A stretch of DNA of 33,158 bases from Promethearchaeia archaeon. Its GTDB lineage: Archaea; Asgardarchaeota; Lokiarchaeia; Sigyniarchaeales; SOKP01. The notes beneath the pieces are model-generated. The model was given only the letters and a program-made list of their open reading frames with translations, was not told the origin of the DNA and made no database searches. Positions 25,769 through 33,158 of this stretch are shown here, piece by piece (within the stretch, counting starts at the first letter, position 1; each line of letters starts with the position of its first letter). The translations under genes were made by a program, and so were the position numbers. Location: NCBI GenBank assembly GCA_029856235.1, contig JAHQWP010000099.1:1-33158 (forward strand), written 5' to 3'.

Positions 25769-26689
25769 TTAATTGAAGGCAAACAATTTTCTCATAATAT
25801 CAACTGTACTTGAATCAAATTTCTTAAACATTGTATAAGCAGCAATTGGTACAACACAGCCACAATTCTCACATAAAAGTGGTGAATTTCCCATAACGCA
25901 AAACTTCTGTTTTCCATCAGGAAAGAAACTTTTTACTTGACCAGTTTTAAATACACAATGTGGCACGAATTCTTTTGACAAGTATACTTCTAGCATTTTT
26001 TTGGAATATAAAATAAAATCTCCATATTCATGTATTACCTTTAAAATATCTTTAATTGTCTTTTTTAACATATTACCTTTTAATAAGAGTGGGTTGTCCG
26101 GATAACTGGTATATAATAAAAATATTAATCCTGATGCATCATTATCGTAGGCAACTTTGGCAATATCTTCAATTTCCTTATAATTTAATGCCATGATGGT
26201 TGATGTAACGATCGGATTGTTCTCCTGAATATTCGTTATGACTTTATCAAAAACACTTGCTCCTCTTATTTTATCATGAGTTTCTTTAGTACCATCTATA
26301 CTTACCCAGTATTTCGGTTGTTTATATCCATTAAATCGAGGTAACTTTATGACTCCATTAGATACAACCTGTACATTGGGAAAAATTTTAATTGCTTCTT
26401 TTATAACCTCCATTCTTAAAGTAGGTTCTCCGCCGGTTAAAATAGCTGTTTTGGTTCCTAATTTTCTATGGTATTTAAAAAACTTAATGAATTCTTCGTC
26501 TGATAATTCCGTTCTTTTATATTTTAACTCCTTTGCTGATGAGAAAAAATAGCAATGCGTGCATTTAAGGTTACATTGCCAAGTTAAGTCATAATTCACA
26601 TATAAAGGGACATTTCTTACTATTGACTGTAAAAATGATGGAGTATAAGAAAGAAAACTTATTAAATTTTTCACAGTAAATAGTCCCAT
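25769..26689 (-). CDS. radical SAM protein with C-terminal cysteine cluster
   Basis: About 306 residues. Numbered from the TTG at 26695: the 4Fe-4S motif CNLKCTHC (Cys41, Cys45, Cys48), the SAM-binding GGEP (88-91) and the strand VSIDG, typical of the SPASM/PqqE-HpnH branch. The C-terminus has five more Cys (247, 266, 275, 278, 280; C-x-x-C-x-C), likely for an auxiliary Fe-S cluster, though shorter than a full SPASM domain. Function and substrate are not readable; no peptide precursor gene is seen beside it. The third-codon ATG (26689) is preferred because a TATA box sits 23-30 nt upstream. Confidence 0.85.
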   Translation of the reverse strand: MGLFTVKNLISFLSYTPSFLQSIVRNVPLYVNYDLTWQCNLKCTHCYFFSSAKELKYKRTELSDEEFIKFFKYHRKLGTKTAILTGGEPTLRMEVIKEAIKIFPNVQVVSNGVIKLPRFNGYKQPKYWVSIDGTKETHDKIRGASVFDKVITNIQENNPIVTSTIMALNYKEIEDIAKVAYDNDASGLIFLLYTSYPDNPLLLKGNMLKKTIKDILKVIHEYGDFILYSKKMLEVYLSKEFVPHCVFKTGQVKSFFPDGKQKFCVMGNSPLLCENCGCVVPIAAYTMFKKFDSSTVDIMRKLFAFN

Positions 26690-26711
26690 AATCAATATAA
26701 GAATCGCGGTT

Positions 26712-26719
26712 TTAAAAAT
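26712..26719 (-). promoter_or_regulatory. TATA box of leaderless radical SAM gene
   Basis: The minus strand reads ATTTTTAA/TTTTTAAA here, giving a predicted transcript start at about 26688, on the ATG at 26689. Confidence 0.45.
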
Positions 26720-26773
26720 AAGTCACTAAAAAAGCAGAAAGAGTAGACTAATTTTAAAATAAGAAAAAGATAG

Positions 26774-27511
26774 TTAAGGCATAGTTATGACGTTGCTATC
26801 GTCATCAAGTTTAATTATACCCTTAACTGCGAGCTGTTTAATTGTTCTTACTGCCATGATTGGAGGTACAGATAGTAAATCCTTCAATTCGTCAAGGTTA
26901 CAGCTGCCTTGCGACATAATTGTAGCGATGATATCCACTTCAGATATATCTTCTTTAGAGTTTTCGATTAAAAACGAAGTGAAATAATTATTTCTTTTGA
27001 GCTGTTTTAATTTATAATCTAATTCTTGCATTTTTTCTTCCGTATACATGGTTCTTAATTGTTTTTCACTGTTTCCGTTGTCAATTTTTTTCTGATCTAA
27101 TTGTGAGTTATCGCTCTCCTTTATAGCGATTTTTTCGGTTACAGAATTTATTTTAGATAAAAGATTTTCAAGTTCCAGCTTGGGAGCTTTAAGAGCATCC
27201 TTAATCCGCTCAAAAGAATTCATAGATTCAGTGTCTTTTAATTGTAGCTCGGTTTTAGAAGATTTTAAACCTTTCAGCTTTTTATCTAAATCTTCTGATT
27301 TAAATTTAAGTTCTGTTAATTCGCTCTTTTGAGTCTCAATCTTTTCTTCTAAGATTTTAATATTAAATTGCTCTTTTTTCATCCTTTTCCATATCAGACT
27401 TAAGTTTTGAATAATATTTTCACTATTTTTTTGAATAGTGTGTTGATATTCATCAAAATTTTTTTCCAGTTGTTCAATAGATCCCAAAATATCTTTTAAT
27501 TTTGAACTCAT
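26774..27511 (-). CDS. coiled-coil protein with C-terminal winged helix (partner B)
   Basis: 245 residues. Residues about 1-180 are a long heptad-rich, Lys/Glu-rich coiled coil (segments such as LEEKIETQKSELTELKFKSEDLDKKL). The C-terminal 60 form a winged-helix-like domain (DIIATIMSQGSCNLDELKDLL – AVRTIKQLAVKGIIKLDDDSNVITM). No membrane segment and no Cys cluster. The ATG overlaps the stop of the upstream gene as TAATG and has an AGGAGGTTGAT Shine-Dalgarno 5 nt away, so the two proteins are made together and probably pair through their coiled coils. Family not recognised; the WH may bind DNA or protein. Confidence 0.8.
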   Translation of the reverse strand: MSSKLKDILGSIEQLEKNFDEYQHTIQKNSENIIQNLSLIWKRMKKEQFNIKILEEKIETQKSELTELKFKSEDLDKKLKGLKSSKTELQLKDTESMNSFERIKDALKAPKLELENLLSKINSVTEKIAIKESDNSQLDQKKIDNGNSEKQLRTMYTEEKMQELDYKLKQLKRNNYFTSFLIENSKEDISEVDIIATIMSQGSCNLDELKDLLSVPPIMAVRTIKQLAVKGIIKLDDDSNVITMP

Positions 27512-28266
27512 TAGAAATCAACCTCCTCTTTCAAAGTTATAGTATTTGCTGCTTGATCGTATTCAATAGGGGCACCCTCTTCAAGCATTTTAGTAATTAT
27601 CTTTCGCGCTTGTTCCTCTCTCATATCGATGGCTAATAAAATATTTTGTAAATCTAAATTACTTCCCACTTGTAGCGCTTTTATGAATTGATACAATTGC
27701 GAGTTGATATACCTCTTATTAATCAAAATTTTCATAGCAGCTACTCTTTTCTCATAAGAGTCAACGAATTTTTCTTTTTTTCTGAAAGTTCCATTAAGTT
27801 CTGCTTCTAAAGCTTTTAAATTTTCTTCAAATTTTTCAACCTCTTTGGTTAGAGTAAAAAATTGATTCTCAAGTTCTTTTAGACGCTCATCCCGATTTGT
27901 TAGCTCTTCTTTTTTTAATTGAATTGTTTCTTGAGTCTCTTTCAGCTCGTTTTGAGTGTCCTGAATCTGAGATTCTACTTTCTGACGATTTTTTGTCAAT
28001 TCAGCATTGTCTTCTTCAAACTTAACAATATCTCGTTGATTTTGGGATATCTTGTTTTTAAGCGAATTTATCTTTTCTGTGTTAGATTCTATCGTTCTTA
28101 TTAATAAATTCTTTTCATCTTCGTATTTCTCCAACTCTTCGACTACTTTTTCAGGTTCTATTCTTAATTTCGGGATATAAGTGTTATTCAAACCACTGAT
28201 ATCTACAATTATCGAAACTATTTTCTTAAGGGAAGTTTTAGCATCTAGTAAAGGTGTTTCACTCAT
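27511..28266 (-). CDS. coiled-coil protein with C-terminal winged helix (partner A)
   Basis: 251 residues with the same plan as the next gene: an N-terminal helical segment, a long coiled coil (about 40-175, for example KISQNQRDIVKFEEDNAELT), then a winged-helix-like domain (YQFIKALQVGSNLDLQNILLAI – ARKIITKMLEEGAPIEYDQAANTITL). The ATG at 28266 is fixed by AAAGGAGA 8 nt upstream; the longer frame to a TTG at 28290 would include that site. It shares a TAATG junction with partner B. The arrangement recalls paired coiled-coil/WH subunits of eukaryotic complexes, but no homology is claimed. It is downstream of the kinase gene by 93 nt. Confidence 0.8.
   Translation of the reverse strand: MSETPLLDAKTSLKKIVSIIVDISGLNNTYIPKLRIEPEKVVEELEKYEDEKNLLIRTIESNTEKINSLKNKISQNQRDIVKFEEDNAELTKNRQKVESQIQDTQNELKETQETIQLKKEELTNRDERLKELENQFFTLTKEVEKFEENLKALEAELNGTFRKKEKFVDSYEKRVAAMKILINKRYINSQLYQFIKALQVGSNLDLQNILLAIDMREEQARKIITKMLEEGAPIEYDQAANTITLKEEVDF
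27517..27527 (-). promoter_or_regulatory. strong Shine-Dalgarno at the coiled-coil gene junction
   Basis: AGGAGGTTGAT lies within the last codons of partner A, 5 nt before the ATG of partner B. It is close to the full anti-Shine-Dalgarno complement (AGGAGGTGAT) and the best site in the window, consistent with matched synthesis of both partners. Confidence 0.65.
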
Positions 28267-28274
28267 TCTAAATT

Positions 28275-28278
28275 CTCC
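28275..28278 (-). promoter_or_regulatory. Shine-Dalgarno GGAG fixing the start of partner A
   Basis: GGAG within AAAGGAGA, 8 nt before the ATG at 28266, decides against the TTG at 28290 that opens the longest frame. Confidence 0.6.
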
Positions 28279-28359
28279 TTTATTTCTCAAATATAAATAT
28301 AATTTACTTATAGAGCACGTATTATTAAATTTGTATTTTTCAAAACCACTTGAGATCTA

Positions 28360-29196
28360 TTACATGTCTTTTGATATTTCTTTAATGAAGTTTTCTTTGT
28401 TGAGAACCACGTTAATACCTCTTCTGTTCATAACGATATTTAGATTCTCAATCAACTTTTCTGTAAAATACTTAAAATCAAAATGAATTGAAGGATTATT
28501 ACGGTAGTAGGCCCTTAGAAAAAGGTTGATCAATTCTATTTTGGCTTTAGGAACGGTTCGCTCGAATATCCCTGGATTTGTATCGAGTAAAGAACAGCAA
28601 ACCCATGCTATATCGTCAATGTGATTTCCATTGTAAGAATCTTCGAAGTCTAGACCATATATTTCGTTTTCTATGGGTTTATAAATGAAATCTCTTATTT
28701 GTGTGTCTCCTTTGTTTAGAACCGTTGATACTGAATGATCTTTATTCTCAATTAGAGTTTTTGAATGTAATTGATTAAACCAATCCGCTAATTTCTCTAT
28801 AGAGTGAGTAATTTCAGTTTTAATTTCAGGATTTAAATGTCCCAATTCTACAACACCTTCTAGTTTTTCGTTTATAAAATCGCAGAGATTAACCCCTTTA
28901 ATCTTTTCAAGAATTAAATAAGGTTGTTTATAAAAAAGTACGTCAGGGACAAATAAATTTTTCTCCTTAAGTTTCGTCAAAGTGTTATACTCGATGTCCG
29001 CATTATTAGTTCTAAATATTTTAACAACTACTTCTTTAGGTAAATGTAATGTGTCTCTGTTAAACATTAGACCTACAACGGAATTTTTCTTACTCTTAAT
29101 AGGAAATAAAATAAAATGATTAAATTTATCAACCAATTCTGGTAGATCTTCTTTAAGATCTGTAATGAGGTCTTTTCGTGTTTTAAAAAGCTCCAT
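28360..29196 (-). CDS. APH/RIO-like kinase-fold protein
   Basis: 278 residues with the outline of the aminoglycoside-phosphotransferase/small-molecule kinase fold: nucleotide-binding Lys59 (EVVVKIF), Glu69 (IEYNTL), hinge YLILEKIKG (93-101), helix LADWFNQLH, a catalytic loop NKGDTQIRDF (161-170, Asp164) and the metal-binding IYGLDFEDS (Asp183). The loop differs from the usual H-G-D-x-x-x-x-N: Lys replaces His and Asp169 replaces Asn. It could be a sugar, lipid or protein kinase, or a binding-only pseudokinase. No membrane segment. First of three genes running to 26774, upstream of the coiled-coil pair. Confidence 0.72.
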   Translation of the reverse strand: MELFKTRKDLITDLKEDLPELVDKFNHFILFPIKSKKNSVVGLMFNRDTLHLPKEVVVKIFRTNNADIEYNTLTKLKEKNLFVPDVLFYKQPYLILEKIKGVNLCDFINEKLEGVVELGHLNPEIKTEITHSIEKLADWFNQLHSKTLIENKDHSVSTVLNKGDTQIRDFIYKPIENEIYGLDFEDSYNGNHIDDIAWVCCSLLDTNPGIFERTVPKAKIELINLFLRAYYRNNPSIHFDFKYFTEKLIENLNIVMNRRGINVVLNKENFIKEISKDM

Positions 29197-29397
29197 CTCT
29201 ATAAATTGACAATAATTTTATGGAAGTCACTTAACTATTATCTACATATTAAAGATACAAGATAAATTTGTCTATTTCTTTACTTTCAGTTCTTAATTCT
29301 TGTGGTATTTTATTTGTGGAGATGTTCGTGTTAAAAATTATATTATTTATGAAATATCACAGTAACAGATAAAAAATATTATTTTAATTGTATCATA

Positions 29398-30285
29398 ATG
29401 AATCGACAACAAAAGCATTACAAGCTTGGAGTCTTCTACGGAACTGATCCAGATACTGAAATGTTAGCCCAAAAATTCGTTGGAAATTTAATCAACGACG
29501 ACGAATTTTGTAAAGCTTGTGAACTATTTGAAAAAGATGTAAAATGTGATAAGTGTAGGGAACATTTAGGCAATTTTTCCAATTCAATTTTCTTTTACGA
29601 CAAATTAGGTGAAAATGTTCCAGATTTTATTGAAGACCCAGAGGATTATTTACCGAAATCTTTACCCCAGGTAGATTTCATAATGGTTGTTGGAATTCAT
29701 CAGGATTTGCTTTCAGGGTTGCCAGAATATTTGAAAGATAAGAATATTAAAGCAGTAATTATTCCCGTTGAGAATCCTAAATGGGTGCAACCAGGACTAC
29801 AAGTACAGGTATTAGAAGCCTTTGAGAATCATGGGATTCAAGCAGCATTTCCAAAACCTTTTTGTGCTTTAAATAAAGAATTGGACGAATATAATAAAGA
29901 AGGTTTTAACATCACTAGGAATCGGAATTTTATAAATGAATTTATTGATCATTACAAAATCGGAGTCCCAATTATTTCATTCCTGTTATCCAAAGATGGC
30001 AAATCTATTGAAGACACCTGCGTTCTGCAATGCGCTCCCTGTGGTAGCTCTTATTTTGTACTTCAACAATTAAAAGCTAAATATCTTGAAGATGGAGAGA
30101 TCAGTCTAAACGAAAGAATAAGTAAAGCTCATCACTCCTATCCTTGTAATGCATCAATGGATCAAGATGCAATCTTGAAAGATTCCATCCTCCATGTAGG
30201 AGGATACTTAATAAGAAACGCTGTTCGAAAAGAGTTAGGTTTAGAAGAACAAGAAGGTCAAAAATTGGTTTATATCGTTAAATAG
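29398..30285 (+). CDS. DUF166 family protein, cysteine-rich
   Basis: 295 residues matching my recollection of the archaeal DUF166 family (sometimes labelled thymidylate-synthase-like), mostly from methanogens. Features are a Cys-x2-Cys-x8-Cys-x2-Cys set (Cys38, 41, 50, 53), the motif PKPFCAL, a second Cys pair QCAPCGS and the conserved AHHSYPCNASMDQD segment. The many conserved Cys suggest a metal or Fe-S cofactor. Cytoplasmic; the reaction is not known to me. It faces the kinase gene divergently over 201 bp; an AT-rich stretch (29371-29386) precedes the ATG. The 217-bp region after it holds no gene. Confidence 0.75.
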   Translation: MNRQQKHYKLGVFYGTDPDTEMLAQKFVGNLINDDEFCKACELFEKDVKCDKCREHLGNFSNSIFFYDKLGENVPDFIEDPEDYLPKSLPQVDFIMVVGIHQDLLSGLPEYLKDKNIKAVIIPVENPKWVQPGLQVQVLEAFENHGIQAAFPKPFCALNKELDEYNKEGFNITRNRNFINEFIDHYKIGVPIISFLLSKDGKSIEDTCVLQCAPCGSSYFVLQQLKAKYLEDGEISLNERISKAHHSYPCNASMDQDAILKDSILHVGGYLIRNAVRKELGLEEQEGQKLVYIVK

Positions 30286-30460
30286 TCTTTTCCTCTTTTA
30301 TAATTTAATTAAAGACAACAATTTATAAATAATAATAAGAAAAAGAGCTTGAGTTTTATCTTCAATTATTCTTTAGCAGATGAAAATCTGTTGATTTTGA
30401 GTAAGGAATTAGACGAGATAATCTAATTTCTATTTTTGACTGATTTTAGCTTCTTTTTAT

Positions 30461-30510
30461 TATATAATATAAAGCTTTTTAGATATAACTAATTTACATT
30501 AAGTGGTGAT
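30461..30510 (+). promoter_or_regulatory. promoter and Shine-Dalgarno of the P-type ATPase gene
   Basis: A TATATAAT box (30461-30468) predicts a transcript start near 30492. GGTGAT (30505-30510) follows, and the in-frame ATT at 30515 is 4 nt beyond it. The two GTG codons at 30503 and 30506 overlap the Shine-Dalgarno itself. Confidence 0.5.
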
Positions 30511-32668
30511 TCATATTACTCAATGTACGAATGAGCTGTGTTTAGACGAAGAACTTGAAGAGGAAGAAGAAGAATCGTTTTTTGAAGAAAAATTTTGGTA
30601 TTTCATAATTCCATCTGTGATATTGCTTGGGATATCAATCGCATTAGAGTTTTTAACTGATGCCATTTTGTTAAGCCAAATTTTAGCAGTTACATCAATC
30701 TTGCTCTCGTGTTATGGTATATTGAAAGAGGCTATAGAAGATATTTTAAATAAAAGAATCACTGCTAATATTCTCATGTTGGTCGCAGGAGTTGCTTCCT
30801 TTTTTATCTTGCATGGTCAAGAAGGAGCAACTGCAATTTTGTTATACGCTATCGCAGAGTTTCTAGAGGAATTTACTACAGATAAATCCAGAAACGCAAT
30901 TAATGAATTACTTGAACTAGCACCTGATGAGGCACTACTTAAAACTCAAGAAGGGTATGAATTTATACCTACTCGGGAAGTAAAAGTTGGTGATATTGTT
31001 GGTATTAAACCTGGAATGAAAGTACCAATAGATGGAAAAATTGTCAAAGGAGAATCTTATCTCGATGAAAGTGCAATAACAGGGGAATCTCTTCCGGTTT
31101 TTAAAAGTATTAATGATGAAATTTATGCTGCCAGTATGAATAGCGATAGTTTTATCGATATAGAAGTAATTAGAGAAAGCTCAAATACTGTAGTCGCAAA
31201 AATAGCTGAGAGTATCAAGTTAGCTCGCCAAAATAAAAGTAAAAGTGAAAGATTCATAGAGAAGTTTGCCAGATATTATACTCCTATCATATTAATTAGT
31301 TCGCTCCTCGTAATGTTTATACCTCCATTATTTTTTGGCTTAAAATATTTTAACATATGGTTTTACCGAGGACTTATTTTATTAGTTGTTTCTTGTCCTT
31401 GTGCTCTCACATTATCTACTCCGCTAGCTAACATAGCAGCTCTTACAAAATTAGCAAAAGAAGGAATACTTGTTAAGGGGAATGTATTCATAGAAAAAGC
31501 TAACACGATTGAATTAGTCGCATTTGACAAGACTGGAACTCTAACCGAAGGGAATTTAAAAGTTTTTGATGTTTATGAGTATTCTCTCGATAAATCAGAG
31601 ATTATAAAAATAGCCGCGAGTTTAGAAGTTCTTTCGGAGCACCCAATTGGAAAAGCCATAGTTAACCAGGCGAAACATATGGATTTATCATTATACACAG
31701 TTGATTCTTTTAAGATAGCCAAAGGCAGAGGTATTAAAGGTGAGATTCATGGACACACTTATTTTGTTGGAAGCAAAAAATATTTTGAAGAACTAAAAGT
31801 TAACCTTCCTGAGGGAATCTTTGAAGATATCGAACTATCCGGAACAATTCCGATATTACTTGGAACTAACAACAAAATTTTGGGAATTATCACTATACGA
31901 GATGTTTTAAGAGTATCAGCACCTCTTTTAGTCGATGGTTTGAAAAAGCGAGGATTTAAATCAGCTATGATCTCAGGGGACAATCAATTAGTGTGCAACA
32001 CTATTGGTGCGTGCTTGGATATCGATACTTCCTATGGTGAATTACTTCCAGATCAGAAACTAGAGGAAATAAAAGAATTAAAGAAAAAATATAAGGGTGT
32101 CGCGATGGTAGGAGATGGTATAAACGATGCTCCTGCTCTAGCGTTATCAGATCTTGGAATTGCGATTGGAGCTTCTGCAACAGATTTAACTTTAGAAACT
32201 GCAGATGTTATTGTGATGAGCGATGATTTGAAAAAAATAGTGACTTTCTTTGATATTACTAAGAAAACTAATAGAATTATAAGGCAAAATATATGGACAT
32301 CGATTATCGTTAAAGTTACATTCGCAATTTTAACGGTAATTGGATTAATGACGCTATGGCTTGCTGTTGGAATAGGAGATATGGGTGTTTCCCTCTTGGT
32401 ATTAATTAACGGAATGACAATATTCAGATATAGGACCAAGTTTAAAGATATCTCCGTAGAACATTTGGAAAGTGATGCGAAATCCATTATTTGCAAAACT
32501 TGTGAAACTAAAAATATCATACCCCAACACCATGGACGCGATATGATTGAAAAAGAAGGAAAATTAGTTTGTTGGAGAAAAATGTTTAGTAACGATGATT
32601 TAGAACCATGTGAAGAAACTCTGCCTCTCAACTGTCCTCATTGTGAAAACGACCTTGAAGTAGTTTAG
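30503..32668 (+). CDS. P1B-type heavy-metal-exporting ATPase
   Basis: 721-residue P-type ATPase. Landmarks: TGES (193-196), CPC in the metal-binding helix (298-300), phosphorylated Asp342 in DKTGT, HP (380-381), GDGIND (537-542) and, in the last helix, Asp626 in GIGDMGVSLLVLING, the Asp position that marks Zn/Cd/Pb (P1B-2) pumps. There is no N-terminal HMA domain; instead Cys8 and Cys13 plus a run of acidic residues (15-29). A C-terminal tail of about 65 residues has Cys664/667, His-His-Gly at 676-678, Cys690, 703, 711 and 714, probably a zinc-ribbon metal sensor. Exports divalent soft metals. Start codon uncertain: GTG here, or the ATT at 30515. Confidence 0.9.
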   Translation: MVIHITQCTNELCLDEELEEEEEESFFEEKFWYFIIPSVILLGISIALEFLTDAILLSQILAVTSILLSCYGILKEAIEDILNKRITANILMLVAGVASFFILHGQEGATAILLYAIAEFLEEFTTDKSRNAINELLELAPDEALLKTQEGYEFIPTREVKVGDIVGIKPGMKVPIDGKIVKGESYLDESAITGESLPVFKSINDEIYAASMNSDSFIDIEVIRESSNTVVAKIAESIKLARQNKSKSERFIEKFARYYTPIILISSLLVMFIPPLFFGLKYFNIWFYRGLILLVVSCPCALTLSTPLANIAALTKLAKEGILVKGNVFIEKANTIELVAFDKTGTLTEGNLKVFDVYEYSLDKSEIIKIAASLEVLSEHPIGKAIVNQAKHMDLSLYTVDSFKIAKGRGIKGEIHGHTYFVGSKKYFEELKVNLPEGIFEDIELSGTIPILLGTNNKILGIITIRDVLRVSAPLLVDGLKKRGFKSAMISGDNQLVCNTIGACLDIDTSYGELLPDQKLEEIKELKKKYKGVAMVGDGINDAPALALSDLGIAIGASATDLTLETADVIVMSDDLKKIVTFFDITKKTNRIIRQNIWTSIIVKVTFAILTVIGLMTLWLAVGIGDMGVSLLVLINGMTIFRYRTKFKDISVEHLESDAKSIICKTCETKNIIPQHHGRDMIEKEGKLVCWRKMFSNDDLEPCEETLPLNCPHCENDLEVV

Positions 32669-32753
32669 ATTATCAATTTATATTTCTACGTGTTTTTCTT
32701 TAGGGTAGTGTCTAGGGATTATAAGGACGCCATAATTTCAATATTGTTTAAAT

Positions 32754-32837
32754 GCGGGAAGGGAGATTTGAACTCCCGAACCCCTACGGGACTGGATTCT
32801 GAGTCCAGCGCCTTAGACCAGACTTGGCAATTCCCGC
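32754..32837 (-). tRNA. tRNA-Leu (anticodon CAG)
   Basis: An 84-nt cloverleaf on the minus strand: acceptor stem GCGGGAA / TTCCCGC (7 bp), T arm GGGAG-TTCAAAT-CTCCC, anticodon stem CTGGA / TCCAG around CTCAGAA, giving anticodon CAG, and a long variable arm as in leucine tRNAs. No intron and no encoded CCA. A TTTTAT-like element upstream (about 32868-32877) may be the promoter. No clear T-run follows. Confidence 0.92.
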
Positions 32838-33007
32838 GTTCAAAAAAATGTTAAAACCAGTTAATCCTCATAAAAGTTGAGATTGAAGAATATAATTACT
32901 TGAAATTTTTATATCTTTTGAACTTTCCAGTAGTTAACAAATGGATTTTACCATGGTTTAAAATAAAAAGATCTTTATCTTCAAATAAAATAGATATTAT
33001 TGCTTCT

Positions 33008-33015
33008 TTATATAA
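33008..33015 (+). promoter_or_regulatory. TATA box of the last hydrolase gene
   Basis: TTATATAA lies 22-29 nt before the ATG at 33037, predicting a leaderless transcript. Confidence 0.55.
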
Positions 33016-33036
33016 AAGAGAGTAAACTGAGAAATT

Positions 33037-33158
33037 ATGCCCAAACTAGAGATTAAAAACTTTAAATTGAACTACGAAATTTATGGGGATGGTCCTCCTC
33101 TATTAATGATTTTAGGAATTGGAGCAAACATTAGTTGGTGGGGGAAATACTTCATAAA
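33037..33158 (+). CDS. alpha/beta hydrolase, 3'-truncated by window edge
   Basis: Only the first 40 or so residues are present: MPKLEIKNFKLNYEIYG, then DGPPLLMILGIGANISWW, the beta strands and oxyanion turn (normally H-G-x-x) that open alpha/beta hydrolases; here the turn reads GIGANISWW. The nucleophile and the rest lie beyond the window. ATG supported by the TATA box at 33008-33015. Not the same gene as the partial hydrolase at 2-640 as far as this window shows. The stretch 32838-33036 before it holds no other gene. Confidence 0.7.
   Translation, partial: MPKLEIKNFKLNYEIYGDGPPLLMILGIGANISWWGKYFI

Noticed and set aside
32053-32631. 192-residue minus-strand open frame inside the P-type ATPase gene
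   Set aside because: It is antisense to a gene with all family motifs, has no recognisable domain and reads as a shadow frame.
1-33158. The partial hydrolases at the two window ends could be one gene on a circular molecule
   Set aside because: The two pieces would fit in order, but about ten residues would be missing between them and the fold is very common; housekeeping-type content argues for a chromosomal segment. Not supported without overlap evidence.
1-33158. CRISPR arrays, insertion sequences, phage genes
   Set aside because: No regularly spaced repeats, transposase, integrase or structural phage proteins seen on either strand.

Overview
The window (33,158 bp, AT-rich) is chromosomal DNA of an archaeon. 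Archaeal markers are an Nre repair protein with a C-terminal PCNA-binding motif, an HTH_10 (Bat-type) regulator, a DUF166 protein, an A-type flavo-diiron protein, and TATA boxes placed 24-31 nt before start codons (leaderless genes). Base composition, a 22-residue-period SDS22-like leucine-rich repeat protein and a pair of coiled-coil/winged-helix proteins make an Asgard (Lokiarchaeia-like) source my best guess. That placement is inference, not proof. I see no phage genes, insertion sequences or CRISPR arrays.

Layout. 1-640: 3' part of an alpha/beta hydrolase. 655-4487 (minus): a tightly coupled operon of a five-fold repeated membrane protein, an acyl-CoA ligase and a ketoacyl synthase III/HMG-CoA synthase-like condensing enzyme. 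4580-7344 (minus): amidohydrolase, membrane protein and nitronate monooxygenase/FabK-like flavoprotein. Both groups look like carboxylic-acid or lipid metabolism, substrate unknown. 7416-10738 (minus): Nre repair protein, flavodoxin-like protein, LRR protein and O-methyltransferase. 10801-12807 (plus): endonuclease V and flavo-diiron protein. 12968-15919 (plus): response regulator, three-PAS histidine kinase and HTH_10 regulator. 15937-17924 (minus): MoxR ATPase followed by a vWA protein. 18174-20237 (plus): membrane-anchored hydrolase. 20245-25454 (minus): an ECF (YkoEDC-like) transporter with two extracytoplasmic proteins that look like cysteine-less sulfite-oxidase-type folds. 25769-26689 (minus): radical SAM protein. 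26774-29196 (minus): APH-like kinase and two translationally coupled coiled-coil/winged-helix proteins. 29398-32668 (plus): DUF166 protein and a P1B-type metal ATPase. 32754-32837 (minus): tRNA-Leu(CAG). 33037-end: start of another alpha/beta hydrolase.

Most notable points: (1) the ECF transporter with Cys-less SUOX-like partners; (2) the coiled-coil/winged-helix gene pair next to a kinase; (3) the five-repeat membrane protein; (4) several genes whose good Shine-Dalgarno site is followed at the right distance by an in-frame AUC or AUU and no AUG/GUG/UUG, suggesting non-canonical initiation. The GTG codons that would normally be called as starts there lie inside the Shine-Dalgarno sequence itself.
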